Of a stretch of DNA of 64,000 bases, positions 44,762 to 52,381 are shown piece by piece. A model generated the notes under the pieces. The model ran no database searches and was not told the DNA's origin. It was given only the letters and a program-made list of their open reading frames with translations. The DNA comes from Bacillus massiliglaciei (GTDB lineage Bacteria > Bacillota > Bacilli > Bacillales > DSM-1321). How positions within the stretch are numbered: the first letter of the stretch is position 1; the number at the start of each line of letters is the position of its first letter. Location: contig NZ_LT622356.1 of NCBI RefSeq assembly GCF_900098925.1, positions 1 through 64,000 on the forward strand, written 5' to 3'. The translations under genes were made by a program, and so were the position numbers.

Positions 44762-44810
44762 ACAAAAATAATCCCAGGACAATCACTTATGTCCTGGGAT
44801 TATTTTTGTT
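44762..44810 (+). terminator. Terminator of the amidase operon
   Basis: AATAATCCCAGGAC and GTCCTGGGATTATT form a perfect 14-base stem followed by TTTG. Confidence 0.93.
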
Positions 44811-44867
44811 CTGGACCATCGAGCAACTCCATTTCTTGCAGCCTGTTCTTTTCCATCCTCTGCTTTC

Positions 44868-45048
44868 CTATCTATGATTCTTTTTATCAACAAAGGAATA
44901 TCCAATATAGTTGATGATTGCTCCTACAACTACTACAAGGACATAGGGAGTGACACTTGAATCAATGGCTCCCCCTGTTTTCAGAATAACTATTACAATG
45001 AGTCCGACGATTAAACGCTTGAATTGATTTTTTTAAGGCCCTGTTCAT
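44868..45048 (-). pseudogene. Small membrane protein gene with a frameshift in a poly-A tract
   Basis: GGGGTG lies 8 bases before an ATG at 45048. The frame breaks in a run of seven A (45028-45034 on the complement). With six A it reads through to a TAG at 44868 as a 59-aa protein: basic N-terminus (MNRALKNQFKR), one helix (LIVGLIVIVIL), TGGAIDSSVT, a second helix (YVLVVVVGAIINYIGY) and a basic tail. I do not recognise the family. The extra A may be a real mutation, slippage control or a sequencing error. Confidence 0.55.
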
Positions 45049-45138
45049 CGATTTTTCACCCCATGATATGTATTTTTTTACTGACTAAGATTTTCTCATA
45101 TTTTATCTCAAGCGGTCCTTATTTTTATTCAAAATAAG

Positions 45139-45186
45139 TAAAGCCGGTGAAATTTTACACTTTGTAAAATTTCATCGGCTTTTTGG
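45139..45186. terminator. Strong hairpin terminator
   Basis: AAAGCCGGTGAAATTTTAC and GTAAAATTTCATCGGCTTT form a stem of about 18 pairs with T tracts on the plus strand and A-rich flank. No plus-strand gene lies directly upstream, so it may isolate the neighbouring units. Confidence 0.85.
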
Positions 45187-45206
45187 GGCGGTCGGTTCTG
45201 GCATAG

Positions 45207-45245
45207 TAAAAAAGCAGAGAAGTCACTCCTTTTCTCCGCTTTTTC
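45207..45245 (-). terminator. Terminator of the pxp operon
   Basis: AGCGGAGAA and TTCTCTGCT on the complement pair with a short loop and run into TTTTTTAC. Confidence 0.8.
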
Positions 45246-45254
45246 CCTTAAAGC

Positions 45255-46037
45255 TCAGCGGCCTATCGTTTCTTCTGAGCGGCCATGAATGGAACTTACA
45301 AGAATATCATTTTCTGCCAACGCTTTTCTGATCGCTTTGGCAAGCTGGACGGCACCCGGGGTATCGCCATGGATACAGACCGTTTCGGCGGTGAGGTCTG
45401 TGTCTTCTCCGGAATCCGTCCGCACTTTCCCGTCTTTCACCATGCGGACTACGCGCTGGGCAAGCGCCTCATAATCTTCAATCAGAGGCCCTTTCCTTGT
45501 TAATACGATGGAGCCGCTCTTTGTATGTTCGCGGTCGGAATAGACCTCTTTCACAATCCTCATGCCCATGCGGCTGCCGACTTCCTCCACAGCAGATCGA
45601 TTCATCGCAAATACGGCGATGTCCGGATTGATTTGATAGAGTCCTTCTAAAATGGCCTTTGCCACATCCTCTTCCTCCATCGCCATCATGTATAAGGCTC
45701 CATGCGGCTTACAATGCTGGACCTTCACTCCATGCAGCTTGGCAAAAGCCTGGAGCGCTCCCAATTGATAGATTACATAGTCTTTGATTTCAGCGGGTGT
45801 CGCATTCATTCTTCTTCGGCCGAATCCTAATAAATCCGGAAAGGATGGATGGGCGCCGATGGCTACCTGATGCTCCTTAGCCATTGCAACGGTCTTCCCC
45901 ATGATCTGCGGGTCTCCTGCATGATAGCCGCAGGCAATATTGGCAGACGTAATATATTGCATCATTTCTTCATCCCGGCCCAGTTCATATAAGCCAAAGC
46001 TTTCTCCCATATCACAGTTCAAATCCACTTTCAGCAA
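45255..46037 (-). CDS. pxpA: 5-oxoprolinase subunit A-like protein (LamB/YcsF family)
   Basis: A 260-aa LamB/YcsF protein: VDLNCDMGESFG at the start, ANIACGYHAGDP, GAHPSFPD and HCKPHGALYM, all conserved. In E. coli and B. subtilis PxpA acts with PxpB and PxpC in ATP-dependent hydrolysis of 5-oxoproline to glutamate. The TTG at 46037 has GGGAGGG six bases upstream. Here it is the last gene of an operon that also encodes biotin carboxylase and a biotin carrier, absent from the basic PxpABC system. Confidence 0.92.
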   Translation of the reverse strand: MLKVDLNCDMGESFGLYELGRDEEMMQYITSANIACGYHAGDPQIMGKTVAMAKEHQVAIGAHPSFPDLLGFGRRRMNATPAEIKDYVIYQLGALQAFAKLHGVKVQHCKPHGALYMMAMEEEDVAKAILEGLYQINPDIAVFAMNRSAVEEVGSRMGMRIVKEVYSDREHTKSGSIVLTRKGPLIEDYEALAQRVVRMVKDGKVRTDSGEDTDLTAETVCIHGDTPGAVQLAKAIRKALAENDILVSSIHGRSEETIGR

Positions 46038-46053
46038 TGCGCTCCCTCCCATT

Positions 46054-47409
46054 CTATAAAACGAGATTATTCGACTTTAACCGGTTTTCAATATATTTTG
46101 TCGTAAACTGACCTTCTTGGAACAGGCGGTCCCCGACAATATCCTGCAGCAATTCAAGATTGGTTGTAATGCCTGCCACACGCATCATCTTTAAAGCGGC
46201 TTCCATTTTGGCAATCGCCTGCCCTCTCGTTTCTCCATAGGAAATTATTTTCCCGATCATCGGATCATAAAAAGGAGAGACGACTGACCCTTCTTCGACG
46301 GCCAAGTCAAGTCTGATCTCTTCCGGCAGAATGAAGGATGTAATTTTTCCTGGCGACGGGAAGAAGGTTTTCGGATCCTCTGCACAGAGACGGACCTCAA
46401 TGGCATGCCCGTTCTGGCTGACATCCGTTTGATTCAATGCAAGCTTCTCACCGGCCGCGATTTTGATTTGCAGTTCCACCAGGTCCAGGCCTGTCACCTC
46501 TTCTGTGACCGGATGCTCCACCTGAAGCCTTGTATTCATCTCTAAAAAGTAAAAGTTTTTCTGCTCATCAAAAATAAATTCCATCGTTCCGACATTTGTA
46601 TAATTAATCTTTTTCACACCGCGGATCGCCGTCTCGCATAATTTCTGCCGCAGCTCTTCATCCAAAAACGGCGAAGGGCTCTCTTCGACAATTTTCTGAT
46701 TCCGCCGCTGGATGGAGCATTCCCGCTCAAACAGATGAATCGCCTGTCCGAATTGGTCGCACACAACCTGGACTTCAATATGGCGCGGATTTTCAATTAG
46801 CTTTTCTAAAAAAAGGCTGCCGTCCCCGAAAAAGGAATCCGCTTTTTGCATGGTGGAGGAAAAAACCTGGCGCAGCTGATCCCGGTCCCGAATCAGCTCC
46901 ATGCCAATTCCCCCGCCGCCTGCGCTTGCCTTCAGCATCACCGGATAGCCGATTTCTTCAGCAATTTCCAGCGCTTGCTGTTCGGATTCGATTTTTCCGT
47001 TATAACCGGGAACAATCGGCACACCTGCCGCCTCCATTTGCTTGCGGGCTTCAATCTTGCTTCCCATCATGTCAATCACTTCCGGGGACGGTCCGATAAA
47101 CGTAATCTCCTCTTCCGCACACCTTCTCGAAAAACCGGAATTTTCAGACACAAAACCATAGCCGGGATGAATGGCATCTGCTCCAGTCTGTTTGGCCGCA
47201 GCGATGATTTTCTCGATCTGTAAATAACTGTGTTTTGCCTGTGATGGGCCAATATGTACCGCTTCGTCCGCTTCTCTGACAAAACAGGCATCCTGATCTG
47301 CATCAGAGTAGACAGCTACCGTCTGAATCCCCATCTTGTTACACGTTCTGATAATCCTTCTTGCAATTTCTCCCCGATTGGCGATGACGATTTTTTTGAA
47401 ATAACTCAT
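46054..47409 (-). CDS. Biotin carboxylase subunit (AccC-like)
   Basis: A 451-aa ATP-grasp enzyme that carboxylates biotin on a carrier protein with bicarbonate and ATP. KIVIANRGEIARRIIRTC, HPGYGFVSEN, the glycine-rich loop KASAGGGGIGM and EMNTRLQVEHPVTE are all present. It lies between the biotin carrier gene and pxpA, apart from any accA/accD genes, so it likely serves the Pxp-type carboxyltransferase rather than fatty acid synthesis. AAAAGGAG precedes the ATG. Confidence 0.93.
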   Translation of the reverse strand: MSYFKKIVIANRGEIARRIIRTCNKMGIQTVAVYSDADQDACFVREADEAVHIGPSQAKHSYLQIEKIIAAAKQTGADAIHPGYGFVSENSGFSRRCAEEEITFIGPSPEVIDMMGSKIEARKQMEAAGVPIVPGYNGKIESEQQALEIAEEIGYPVMLKASAGGGGIGMELIRDRDQLRQVFSSTMQKADSFFGDGSLFLEKLIENPRHIEVQVVCDQFGQAIHLFERECSIQRRNQKIVEESPSPFLDEELRQKLCETAIRGVKKINYTNVGTMEFIFDEQKNFYFLEMNTRLQVEHPVTEEVTGLDLVELQIKIAAGEKLALNQTDVSQNGHAIEVRLCAEDPKTFFPSPGKITSFILPEEIRLDLAVEEGSVVSPFYDPMIGKIISYGETRGQAIAKMEAALKMMRVAGITTNLELLQDIVGDRLFQEGQFTTKYIENRLKSNNLVL

Positions 47410-47425
47410 TCCATCCGCTCCTTTT

Positions 47426-47692
47426 TCATAAGGATGTTTCTTTATTCGCTATGCTTAACACCGCGACTTCCTGGCCGGCATCGACAAAATCTTCATGTTC
47501 CACTCTAAAGGATTCGAGAATGCCCTCTTCCTCCGCCTTCACTTCAAAGAAGTTTTTCATCACTTCGACCAGTCCTATAATGTCCCCTGCCTTTACATAA
47601 TCGCCTTCTTTTACATAGACCTCTTTATCTGGTGCCGGTTTCCGGTAAAACACGCCTGGTATGCCTGATAAAATCGTTTTTGTCTCTGCCAT
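47426..47692 (-). CDS. Biotin carboxyl carrier protein
   Basis: An 88-aa single biotinyl/lipoyl domain. The target lysine lies in VEVMKNFFEV (Lys46); the canonical motif is (A/V)MKM, so Asn replaces the following Met. A Pro-rich N-terminus and two hairpins (EGDYVKAGDIIG, VDAGQEVAVL) show the flattened beta-barrel. It has no long N-terminal region like AccB. Next to biotin carboxylase and the PxpC-type carboxyltransferase, it completes a biotin-dependent carboxylase set. Confidence 0.88.
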   Translation of the reverse strand: MAETKTILSGIPGVFYRKPAPDKEVYVKEGDYVKAGDIIGLVEVMKNFFEVKAEEEGILESFRVEHEDFVDAGQEVAVLSIANKETSL

Positions 47693-47719
47693 TTCCCTTA
47701 CCTCCGTATGTTTATTTTC

Positions 47720-48691
47720 TTATAAAACGGCCTTTATTTTTTCTAAGTTTTCATCCAGTTCCTTGCGGGCTTCCAACGCTTCCTCCAAGGTCACAGGGAT
47801 GAATTTCACTTTTTCATTAGATTTAATCTGTCCCATCTTATAGAGGTCGGTACTGATGATCGTCGCAATTGTCGCATATCCGCCTCCTGTTACAGCATCA
47901 TTCAGCAAAGCGATCGGTTCGATGCCGGAAGGAATTTGGATGGAGCCGATCGGGTAGCCAAGATCCGTCACATTCGAAGGATTGCTGCCCGCTCCAAACG
48001 GCTGCTCCCGCTCAATGAAATCAAGCGGTTCCCCTTTGAATCGGTAGCCGACACGGTTCGCATCCGGGGTAACCTTCCACTCAATCTCAAAAAAGCGCCG
48101 TTTGCTTTCTTCCGTCAGCCGATAACTGCAAAGGCCCATCATCACCCGAATTTCATGCTCCCGTTGATAGACCGGAAGCAGTTCTTCTGGGATAGAAGAT
48201 GGCTCTGCACGGGCCGCTCGGGCCACGGCATCTCCAATTGGAAGGATGTCTCCTTTTTTGAGCGAACGACCTTCGAGCCCGCCGATGCCGCAAAGCGTGT
48301 ACGTAGAACGCGATCCCATTTTGACCGGCACATCAATGCCGCCGGCCGCCGCAATATAAATTCTCGCTCCGCTTTTGATAAAATCAAAGGAAAGTACATC
48401 TCCTCTTTTAACAGAAACGGAGCTCCACTGCGGAATCGGCTCGCCATTAAGCTTCGGCTGCATCTCTCCGCCTGTGATCGCGATGACGGCATCTGCCTGA
48501 AACTCCAATACCGGCCCCAAATATGTCGCTTCCAAAACCGCCGCATTCTCTTCATTCCCGACTAATAAATTGGCCACGGTGAAGGCATACTTGTCCATCG
48601 CTCCTGAAGGCGGCATTCCTAACGCATAATAGCCGATCCGGCCGTTATCCTGGACGGTTGTTTCCAAGCCAGGCTCAATGACTTTAATCAT
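47720..48691 (-). CDS. pxpC: PxpC/KipA-type biotin-dependent carboxyltransferase family protein
   Basis: A 323-aa protein of the KipA/PxpC family, related to the C-terminal part of urea amidolyase. Signatures are GLETTVQDNGRIGYYALGMPPSGAMD at the start, ITGGEMQPKLNG and GSNPSNVTDLGYPIGSIQIPSG. GAGGAGG precedes the ATG, and the start overlaps the end of pxpB by eight bases. In the known 5-oxoprolinase it forms a complex with PxpB. Confidence 0.92.
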   Translation of the reverse strand: MIKVIEPGLETTVQDNGRIGYYALGMPPSGAMDKYAFTVANLLVGNEENAAVLEATYLGPVLEFQADAVIAITGGEMQPKLNGEPIPQWSSVSVKRGDVLSFDFIKSGARIYIAAAGGIDVPVKMGSRSTYTLCGIGGLEGRSLKKGDILPIGDAVARAARAEPSSIPEELLPVYQREHEIRVMMGLCSYRLTEESKRRFFEIEWKVTPDANRVGYRFKGEPLDFIEREQPFGAGSNPSNVTDLGYPIGSIQIPSGIEPIALLNDAVTGGGYATIATIISTDLYKMGQIKSNEKVKFIPVTLEEALEARKELDENLEKIKAVL

Positions 48692-49580
48692 GGTATAACC
48701 TCCTCATCACTTTCCCCGCAAACCATTCTGGATCCTCCAGCACTTCTTTCGGCGTAAAGACCAATTCCTCTGTGTGGTACTTGAATTCCCCTCTTTCTAC
48801 CTGCTCCCGAATGGACTGATACTCCTCCATGGTCACGTCCCGGTAGCGCAAAATATCCCCCTGCCGGAAATAAACCATCGATTCCTGGAAATCAGGGAGC
48901 TTCTGTTCAACATCTAATATGGGTGCGGCCGCCACTCCGAATAACTGGTATCCGCCGGCACCCTGAACAGGATAAATCACCGCAAAAGCCCCGCCAAATC
49001 CAAAAGCCCGTTCAGGTGTGAAAGTGCGCGGCCGCTCATATTTCGGCACTTCAATTTGTTTGTCTTGGGAAGTTAATTGGAAGGAAAACGGCAGGCCAGG
49101 AACAAAACCGACCATGGACACTAAAAAGGGATAATTGACAATAGTTTGGATCAGCTCTTCTTTTGATGCAAACCCGTTGACGCGGGCCGAATATTCTAAG
49201 TCCGTTGAATCAGGATCCTGATGGTTGCCGCGGAATCTCATCAGCGCTTCATGTGTCCACGGATCTTCAAACAGGATCGGAACATCCACTAGCCGGGAAT
49301 GGATGTGAATATCCTCCAAATCCGACACAGACTCTTCTATCCGTTTCAATTCCTGAATTAAGACCTTTGGGTGCAGTACATCCGGGTTGACCCGGATCAT
49401 ATATGAAGCGTTTCCCGGACAAATATCAATAATGCCGGGCAATTGCTGCTCTGCCAGTTTTTTCGTAATGGCCATGCCTGTAAACATTGCTTCCAAGGAC
49501 ATCGCCTCAGACAATTCCACAAACACAAATTCATCTCCGCCATGCTCATACCTGATTGCGGTTTCTATTTGTTCTGCCAT
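48684..49580 (-). CDS. pxpB: PxpB/KipI-type 5-oxoprolinase subunit
   Basis: A 298-aa protein of the KipI/PxpB (allophanate hydrolase subunit 1) family. GFVPGLPF, the family hallmark, is followed by AFGFGGAFAVIYPVQGAGGYQLFG. B. subtilis KipI inhibits the sporulation kinase KinA; this longer protein in a biotin-carboxylase operon is more likely enzymatic. I chose ATG 49580, seven bases after GGGGG. It leads the operon behind a sigma-54 promoter. Confidence 0.9.
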   Translation of the reverse strand: MAEQIETAIRYEHGGDEFVFVELSEAMSLEAMFTGMAITKKLAEQQLPGIIDICPGNASYMIRVNPDVLHPKVLIQELKRIEESVSDLEDIHIHSRLVDVPILFEDPWTHEALMRFRGNHQDPDSTDLEYSARVNGFASKEELIQTIVNYPFLVSMVGFVPGLPFSFQLTSQDKQIEVPKYERPRTFTPERAFGFGGAFAVIYPVQGAGGYQLFGVAAAPILDVEQKLPDFQESMVYFRQGDILRYRDVTMEEYQSIREQVERGEFKYHTEELVFTPKEVLEDPEWFAGKVMRRLYHD

Positions 49581-49624
49581 GTTCATTCCCCCTTTTTATG
49601 CTCACTTATCTACATGTATACCAA

Positions 49625-49641
49625 TGCAAAATCCATGCCAA
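49625..49641 (-). promoter_or_regulatory. Sigma-54 promoter of the pxp operon
   Basis: The complement reads TTGGCATG, four bases, TTGCA, with GG and GC ten bases apart. It ends 45 bases before the pxpB start. A dyad GTCAA-AA-TTGAC lies about 85-90 bases further upstream and could be an activator site. Confidence 0.85.
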
Positions 49642-49770
49642 AATCCCCTATTTTTCAACATATCCACAATTTTCAGGCATTTCAGGCTGCAAGACGGGAC
49701 CCAACAGCTCCCGCCTGTATGGAAAATAAGTCAAAATTGACCCAACGCTGCTCAAAACTGAATACAAAGT

Positions 49771-49795
49771 AAAAAAGCCAGCTATAGCCGGCCGA
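49771..49795 (-). terminator. Terminator of the small membrane protein gene
   Basis: The complement reads GCCGGC-TATA-GCTGGC followed by six T. Confidence 0.75.
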
Positions 49796-49876
49796 AAATG
49801 TCTGCAGTATATATACTCTTTCAATCTGGTATCCTCCTGAGCCTAAGTGCAAACAGACTCAAACTGAGTGCCTTCG

Positions 49877-50197
49877 TTATTCGCTGAATACTAGATAAAG
49901 AGATAATATGAGCAGGAAAAGGAGCAAGCGCACCAATTGATGACTGACAGTTATCTTTCCATGGAGATGAAATCCATTCAGGATGGCCGCAATTTGGATA
50001 AGAATAAATCCGGCAACAAGAAGAATTCCCGTTGTATAGGTGTTTTCATACGTGAAGGGTGTCAGCAGCAGCACGATACTGCCCACAATGAAAAGAAGCG
50101 CATTTTTAAGAGGAACTTTCCTTTTCCTGACTTGCATGATTCCCGCTAACAGGTGAAGCAGCGCATAAAGACCGGCTGCCAGTATCATCATACCCAT
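49877..50197 (-). CDS. Four-helix membrane protein of unknown function (106 aa)
   Basis: A 106-aa protein with four hydrophobic segments and a short basic loop after the first (QVRKRKVPLKNA). GGAG lies five bases before the ATG. I do not recognise the family. It stands alone with its own terminator, between the pxp operon and the accessory zone. Confidence 0.65.
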   Translation of the reverse strand: MGMMILAAGLYALLHLLAGIMQVRKRKVPLKNALLFIVGSIVLLLTPFTYENTYTTGILLVAGFILIQIAAILNGFHLHGKITVSHQLVRLLLFLLILSLYLVFSE

Positions 50198-50253
50198 AAA
50201 ATCTCCATTTATTTTTTCTATATTTTATCGCAAGGACCAGCTGAGAGGCCCTA

Positions 50254-50290
50254 ACTTATCCACAATTGCTTCGGTGTGGATAAGTTTTTC
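50254..50290. promoter_or_regulatory. Inverted pair of DnaA boxes forming a terminator-like hairpin
   Basis: AACTTATCCACA and TGTGGATAAGTT form a perfect 12-base stem with a 10-base loop and a following TTTTC. The arms contain two perfect DnaA boxes (TTATCCACA at 50256-50264 and TGTGGATAA at 50275-50283). Degenerate boxes follow at 50316-50324 and 50325-50333. It can be a plus-strand terminator, though no plus-strand gene lies upstream. Confidence 0.5.
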
Positions 50291-50333
50291 TTTAGCCAAC
50301 CGGTTTCAATTTGTTTGTGGATTCTGTGGAAAA

Positions 50334-50613
50334 ATAGATTCGTTCTGTACTGAATCTAGTAAGGAGGGAAGCCAGTAAGAAAATTTTTTTACGTAACCTA
50401 CCTTTTATCGTCACGAGCTTTGTCATTCTCGTTAGTTTTTTAGCCATTCCCTGTCATAACTACCCCTGCCATTTAAATTGTCATCTCGTCCATTTCTCGT
50501 TTTCGTTCAGTTCATCCAAGTATTAAAACAATACTCCATGATGGTACAACCTTCATGAGTTATGAATTTCAGTAAAGCAAAATTCATGTTATCCAAAGCA
50601 TAAATGTCTCATT
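50334..50613. other. Gene-free stretch at the edge of the accessory zone
   Basis: AT-rich sequence without a convincing reading frame, repeat or RNA. It may contain decayed mobile-element DNA, but I recognise nothing specific. Confidence 0.4.
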
Positions 50614-50657
50614 AAAAAACGAAAAACACCTGTTACCTAATAGGCAATCAAGTGCTT
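50614..50657 (-). terminator. Terminator after the SMI1/KNR4 pseudogene
   Basis: The complement pairs AGCACTTGATTGCC with GGTAACAGGTGTT (imperfect), followed by TTTCGTTTTTT. It lies about 55 bases beyond the end of the pseudogene. Confidence 0.6.
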
Positions 50658-50710
50658 TATAGTTAGCTTTATAGTTTAGCTTTATAATGTAATTCATTGC
50701 TAATACTTTT

Positions 50711-51159
50711 TTATTCTTCGGTGTTCTCATATAAATTATCCAAGAATTCATCAATATCATTTGCTAAAAAATACATATTACTCATATATCAGGAATCTTC
50801 TGGTTCTTGCTCATGATCCCAAAAATAAATTTTTTCATAATATGGCTCTTCAGTACCTATGCATATAACATCACCTGCTGAATCATCTGCAATTGGTAAA
50901 GCCCTTTGCAAGCCTAAACTCATATATATCTATAACCTTCTCTAAATTATCATACATATCTCCAATTCCATTAAATACATTCAAAACACTTTTCCCAAGT
51001 TCATCAGAAATATTAAATATACTAAGTTCTGGGTATCCACCATTCCATTGAAGTAAAAATTTCTTATATTTTTCTTGTTAATTTCACACCATTTTCTATT
51101 TCAAACAGCTCAATCTCTTCCATAGAAAGTTTCTTATGTGAGTTTTCAATTTTCACCAT
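50711..51159 (-). pseudogene. SMI1/KNR4-family immunity protein gene, decayed
   Basis: With frame corrections, the sequence reads as a complete SMI1/KNR4-type immunity protein of about 148 aa: MVKIENSHKKLSMEEIELFE, FLLQWNGGYPELSIF, ADDSAGDVICIG, YFWDHEQEPED and FLANDIDEFLDNLY. The Shine-Dalgarno GAGAGGGG and ATG at 51159 survive. At least one extra A (near LTRK), a second frame break near the TATATATG stretch and an in-frame TGA after EPEDS interrupt it. Such proteins neutralise polymorphic nuclease toxins; the remnant toxin tip just upstream is its likely partner. Confidence 0.8.
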
Positions 51160-51179
51160 ATTAAAATACCCCTCTCAAA

Positions 51180-51374
51180 TTATTTTCCATTAACAATTGA
51201 TACTCCTCCAGCATAAGTAAATTCCCTATGAATATCTTTATCCACAAGAATCATTGTTTTTCCATCTTGATGGGTCTGACAGTATACCTTAATTTCATCT
51301 TCCTGGTAAGCAAGGCTGTAACCATCCCTTGCTTGTCCTTGTGTAGATACTCGAATATATCCGATAACATTCAT
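51180..51374 (-). CDS. Chimeric ORF: serine resolvase N-terminus joined to an HNH-toxin tail (64 aa)
   Basis: Residues 1-32 (MNVIGYIRVSTQGQARDGYS...) are the start of a serine recombinase with the catalytic Ser in RVST. From about residue 33 the wording changes to HQDGKTMILVDKDIHREF and GGVSIVNGK, the C-terminal end of WHH/LHH-type HNH polymorphic toxins. The frame is continuous with a good ribosome site (GGGGGAAG). Neither part can be functional alone: the resolvase lacks most of its catalytic domain and the nuclease lacks its core His residues. It is a scar of recombination. Confidence 0.7.
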   Translation of the reverse strand: MNVIGYIRVSTQGQARDGYSLAYQEDEIKVYCQTHQDGKTMILVDKDIHREFTYAGGVSIVNGK

Positions 51375-51455
51375 GATATCTTCCCCCTCCGTTACGCTAA
51401 TCTGGATTAACGTAACGCTTAGCCGCTATATTTAATATAAATTCATTGTATGCGG

Positions 51456-51511
51456 CTTTAGCGATACAATCAACCCCTTTACCGATACAAATTTATTGTG
51501 TATCGTAAAGG
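51456..51511. promoter_or_regulatory. Operator of the XRE regulator: three related half-sites
   Basis: CTTTAGCGATACA (51456-51468) and CCTTTACCGATACA (51476-51489) are direct repeats, and TGTATCGTAAAGG (51499-51511) is their inverted copy. The last two form a near-perfect dyad. They lie directly before the XRE gene, as expected of an autoregulatory operator. Confidence 0.65.
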
Positions 51512-51539
51512 TAGCATAAGAAAGAGGAAGGGAATTACC

Positions 51540-51740
51540 ATGCCAATATCAATCAAATTAAAGGAAATTCTTAAAGAACGTGACCTTTCACAACGTGAAT
51601 TGGCACGAATGACAGGTCTGCGACCAAATACTATCAGCCATCTCTGTTCAGACAATGTGGACAGGGTTTATCTATCAACATTAGAAACAGTATGCAAAGT
51701 GTTAGACATCGACATTCAGGAATTAATCGAGGTGGAGTAG
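51540..51740 (+). CDS. Small XRE-family helix-turn-helix regulator (66 aa)
   Basis: A 66-aa protein that is almost only a Cro/C1-type HTH: LKEILKERDLSQRELARMTGLRPNTISHLCS, then LETVCKVLDIDIQELIEVE. The ATG at 51540 has GAGGAAGGG upstream; the frame start at 51498 would lie inside the operator dyad. It resembles small regulators of mobile elements and of YozG/YoaZ-type Bacillus proteins. Target genes beyond itself are not evident. Confidence 0.88.
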   Translation: MPISIKLKEILKERDLSQRELARMTGLRPNTISHLCSDNVDRVYLSTLETVCKVLDIDIQELIEVE

Positions 51741-52010
51741 TCCTCTTACTATAGTAATCGTTCTATGTACGTAAAAGTTGCGAAAAAATTTAAAAGGCAG
51801 TGAGAAAGCGAAGGTAAGGTTTTGAAGAATTGAAATGGTGGTAGCTGATGATATTATGGTTATTTGCTTAATAAAATAAAGAGTAGATAGGGCATACATT
51901 TTAAAGGTGTGTGCGTACTTTATAATTCGTTAAAACATCATATAGGGCTTATATGGGCTATCTATATTCTATAAATAACTGGCGGTTCATTCGGCACTAG
52001 ATCGCCCCCA
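51741..52010. other. Gene-free AT-rich stretch
   Basis: No convincing reading frame, repeat or RNA is seen between the XRE gene and the immunity gene. A short plus-strand frame after ATGTACGTAAAAGTTGCG is too brief to assign. Confidence 0.4.
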
Positions 52011-52054
52011 TAAAAAAAGAAACCTTGAAAGGCATTAGCCAATCAAGATTATCT
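52011..52054 (-). terminator. Probable terminator of the LXG toxin operon
   Basis: The complement pairs AATCTTGA with TCAAGGTT across a long loop and runs into TCTTTTTTT. The stem is weak, but it sits just after the immunity gene. Confidence 0.5.
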
Positions 52055-52065
52055 TTTAATTTTTT

Positions 52066-52365
52066 TTATTTTGTTTTCACTCCTTCTTTCATTTTCTCTA
52101 CTAAATTATTTAGCCACTGTAGAGGGTTTAATTCAATAGCTGGAAAATAAACTTCAGCATTATTTTGAATAATATTTTCTTTCTCCTGTTTTGTTAAATT
52201 ACTATTCAAAAACTTCTCACAATCCTTTATTGTAGACAGCAGACATTCTATGCTAGCTTCGTTTATAAACTCATCTAATGCTTGTTCTGGAGAACTGATG
52301 TCTTGATGAAATGTTCCTCCTAAAAAATCTTCCAGCTCCTCTAAGTAATCATAAGTTTCATCCAT
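52066..52365 (-). CDS. CdiI-type immunity protein of the LXG toxin
   Basis: A 99-aa acidic protein. LEELEDFLGGTFHQDI, SPEQALDEFINEAS and LNPLQWLNNLVEKM follow the pattern of the contact-dependent inhibition immunity family CdiI_2. It is encoded directly downstream of a toxin with an RNase A-like tip, the usual partner of this immunity type. It should bind and block that tip in the producing cell. Base composition is AT-rich, like the toxin's 3' end, so the two were probably acquired together. Confidence 0.8.
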   Translation of the reverse strand: MDETYDYLEELEDFLGGTFHQDISSPEQALDEFINEASIECLLSTIKDCEKFLNSNLTKQEKENIIQNNAEVYFPAIELNPLQWLNNLVEKMKEGVKTK

Positions 52366-52381
52366 AAACTATCCCTTCTTT

